Source of the DNA: Methylophaga sulfidovorans
GTDB taxonomy: Bacteria > Pseudomonadota > Gammaproteobacteria > Nitrosococcales > Methylophagaceae
Direction: 5' to 3'
Assembly: GCF_900114205.1 (NCBI RefSeq)
Contig: NZ_FOSH01000002.1
Coordinates: forward strand, 124,001 to 188,000
DNA: 64,000 nucleotides
Shown here: positions 62,655-64,000 of the stretch, piece by piece
How the letters are laid out: every line of letters starts with the position of its first letter
Numbering within the stretch: position 1 is the stretch's first letter
Notes under the pieces: generated by a model
Told to the model about the DNA's origin: nothing
Databases searched by the model: none
The model's input: only the letters and a program-made list of their open reading frames with translations
Program-made: the position numbers and the translations under genes

Positions 62655-63170
62655 ATGAATGACGAAAATTTCGAAAAAAAATTTACTGCCGCCTACGACA
62701 AAATGATGGAACGTCTGAATGACTTTCTGGATGATGCAGAGCAGCAGGCGCTTCCAACACTTCAACGTAATCTCGACAAAGCCAAACAGCAGGCCATCGA
62801 ATTAAAAGAATTAACACATGATGAAGCAGAAAAAGTGGCTGCTTATCTCCGTCGTGACTTACATGATGCGGCTGAGTATCTCGAATCATCAGGCAAAACA
62901 TTTTCAAGCTGGCTGACCTTTGACTTACAACTTGTTGAAGACCGTATGCTTGAATTATTTGCTACTGTGGCTGATAAAACACGCTTGGAATTAGAACAAC
63001 TCGCTCAACAAGCTGAAAAATCACAGCAATACCACACAGGAGAAATTACTGGCATTGGTACCTTGTATTGTGAATCGTGTGGCGGTGAATTGCACTTTAA
63101 GAAAACAAGTCGCATCCCACCCTGTCCGAAATGTCACAAAACCACGTTTAACAGGAAAAAACTGGTTTAA
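62655..63170 (+). CDS. Zinc-ribbon-containing protein (DUF1451 type)
   Basis: This 171-residue protein starts at ATG 62655, seven bases after AGGAG (another ATG two codons upstream). It is mainly an acidic helical segment (about 5-125, KFTAAYDKMMERLNDFLDDAEQQALPTLQ) with a C-terminal zinc ribbon (LYCESCGGELHF...CPKCHKTTF). Function unknown. Its stop overlaps the convergent oxygenase gene by 4 bp. Confidence 0.82.
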   Translation: MNDENFEKKFTAAYDKMMERLNDFLDDAEQQALPTLQRNLDKAKQQAIELKELTHDEAEKVAAYLRRDLHDAAEYLESSGKTFSSWLTFDLQLVEDRMLELFATVADKTRLELEQLAQQAEKSQQYHTGEITGIGTLYCESCGGELHFKKTSRIPPCPKCHKTTFNRKKLV

Positions 63171-64000
63171 TGGGTTAACCAGTACCATGCACCATGTTCA
63201 ATAAGAAAACTAAGCACCAGCTCTGCTTCTTCATGCTGCTGCAGTAATTTCCATTGCTCATCTTTGATTGCTGAACTTCCGGTTAATACATCCACAATTG
63301 TCTTGTACGAAGGAGCAACAGCCAGACTTTCTCCTGCGACAAAGATGAGTATATTTTGCGTAGCGTCAATCCAGGCCAGACGTATGTATGGGTTTCGCTG
63401 TAACGTTGCACCTGCTTTGAACTGGGCTGCAATTGAGCGTTCATTGTCCTCAGTTAAATATTCATCAGCCAACCATTCAAGAGAGGGTTTGGTCTGTGTG
63501 ACTAGTCGCCCAAATGCAGACTGTATAATTGAATCAGAGTGATTAATGGTATCGATCAGACTTTGTTTAAAACGGGCAATAGCCGTCTTATCAATCTCGG
63601 TTTCGCTGCTATTGATACGCAAGTCTGGATCACTATAATGTCTCTCACCAATGGCAGATTCCGCAAGCTCGTGTAAATAGGCATCCAACACTTCTGTTTG
63701 CGTAGGCGCCCTGAAACCAATAGAAAAGGTCATACAGTCATTCATGGCTACACCATGATGTGCATAATGTGGCGGTAAATAAAGCATGTCACCCGGCTCT
63801 AGCTCCCAGCTTTCATCCGCAGTAAATTCAGATAGAATCTTCAGATCCAAGCCATCAATTAAATCAGTTTCTAATAGAGGCTCAGAGCCTATTTGCCAAT
63901 GGCGTATTCCTTTTGCCTGTAATAAAAACACATCGTAACCATCAGTATGCGGACCTACACTCCCTCCTACTGGCGCATAACTAATCATTAAGTCATCGCG
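63167..64000 (-). CDS. roxA: RoxA/YcfD-type ribosomal oxygenase, 5' end outside window
   Basis: This 278-residue C-terminal part of a JmjC oxygenase runs in frame to the window edge (RDDLMISYAPVGGSVGPHTDGYDVF, which matches the DLMISF...GVGPHLD region of E. coli YcfD). It has the iron-binding HTD and a distal His (YAHHGVAM). YcfD hydroxylates Arg81 of ribosomal protein L16. About 100 N-terminal residues should lie beyond position 64000; the ATG at 63988 is internal. Confidence 0.9.
   Translation of the reverse strand, partial: RDDLMISYAPVGGSVGPHTDGYDVFLLQAKGIRHWQIGSEPLLETDLIDGLDLKILSEFTADESWELEPGDMLYLPPHYAHHGVAMNDCMTFSIGFRAPTQTEVLDAYLHELAESAIGERHYSDPDLRINSSETEIDKTAIARFKQSLIDTINHSDSIIQSAFGRLVTQTKPSLEWLADEYLTEDNERSIAAQFKAGATLQRNPYIRLAWIDATQNILIFVAGESLAVAPSYKTIVDVLTGSSAIKDEQWKLLQQHEEAELVLSFLIEHGAWYWLTH

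Overview
The window is a contiguous piece of a gammaproteobacterial chromosome with moderate-to-low GC. The housekeeping gene orders are gammaproteobacterial: rimP-nusA-infB-rbfA-truB-rpsO-pnp, leuS-lptE-holA-proA-nadD-rsfS-rlmH-maf-rng-yhdP-tldD, ftsY-ftsE-ftsX-rpoH, dnaX-ybaB-recR and aat-bpt-infA. Overall content resembles a Methylophaga-like member of the Gammaproteobacteria, but that genus guess rests on memory of gene order and not on a search.

Layout. 1-3.1 kb (minus strand): a Fur-controlled exbB-exbD-exbD-tonB-PepSY iron uptake operon. 3.2-12.1 kb (minus): the nusA/infB translation operon, ending in rpsO and pnp. 12.5-13 kb: an orphan secreted protein gene and the initiator tRNA. 13-17.9 kb (minus): the nitrogen regulon ntrC, ntrB, a DUF4124 gene and glnA, with a sigma-54 promoter and NtrC boxes in front of glnA. 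17.9-38.4 kb (minus): a TusA-like gene and a PP-loop ATPase, tldD, yhdP, rng, maf, rlmH, rsfS, a DUF218 gene, nadD, proA, holA, lptE, leuS, a ferredoxin, coaD, rsmD and two M16 peptidases. 38.4-47.6 kb (mostly plus): ftsYEX, rpoH, fdxA (minus), lapAB, arsC-like, wrbA, a DUF2069 gene, a tiny flagellar-rod-like protein, birA and coaX.

47.58-52.54 kb is the accessory part. An intact tRNA-Ser(GGA) gene is followed by a compact integrative element of about 4.9 kb. It is bounded by an exact 22-bp repeat of the tRNA 3' end and has a 20-bp direct repeat just inside each end. It carries a tyrosine integrase, a serine recombinase, a ParB-like DNA-binding protein and three small genes I do not recognise. 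One intergenic region in it is rich in short palindromes. No relaxase, capsid or replication gene is visible. This is the most likely place for an undescribed system, but the sequence alone does not show what it does.

52.5-64 kb: a large MASE1/CHASE/PAS/GGDEF/EAL c-di-GMP protein, the small SRP RNA, dnaX (with a programmed -1 frameshift heptamer followed by an immediate -1 frame stop), ybaB, recR, an HDOD protein, the aat-bpt N-degron transferases, infA, dsbB, a zinc-ribbon protein and the 3' part of a RoxA-type ribosomal oxygenase gene that runs off the window.

The core genes mostly belong to tightly packed operons with 1-17 bp overlaps. Several annotated starts were moved to internal codons, some GTG or TTG, on the basis of Shine-Dalgarno spacing and family alignment from memory.
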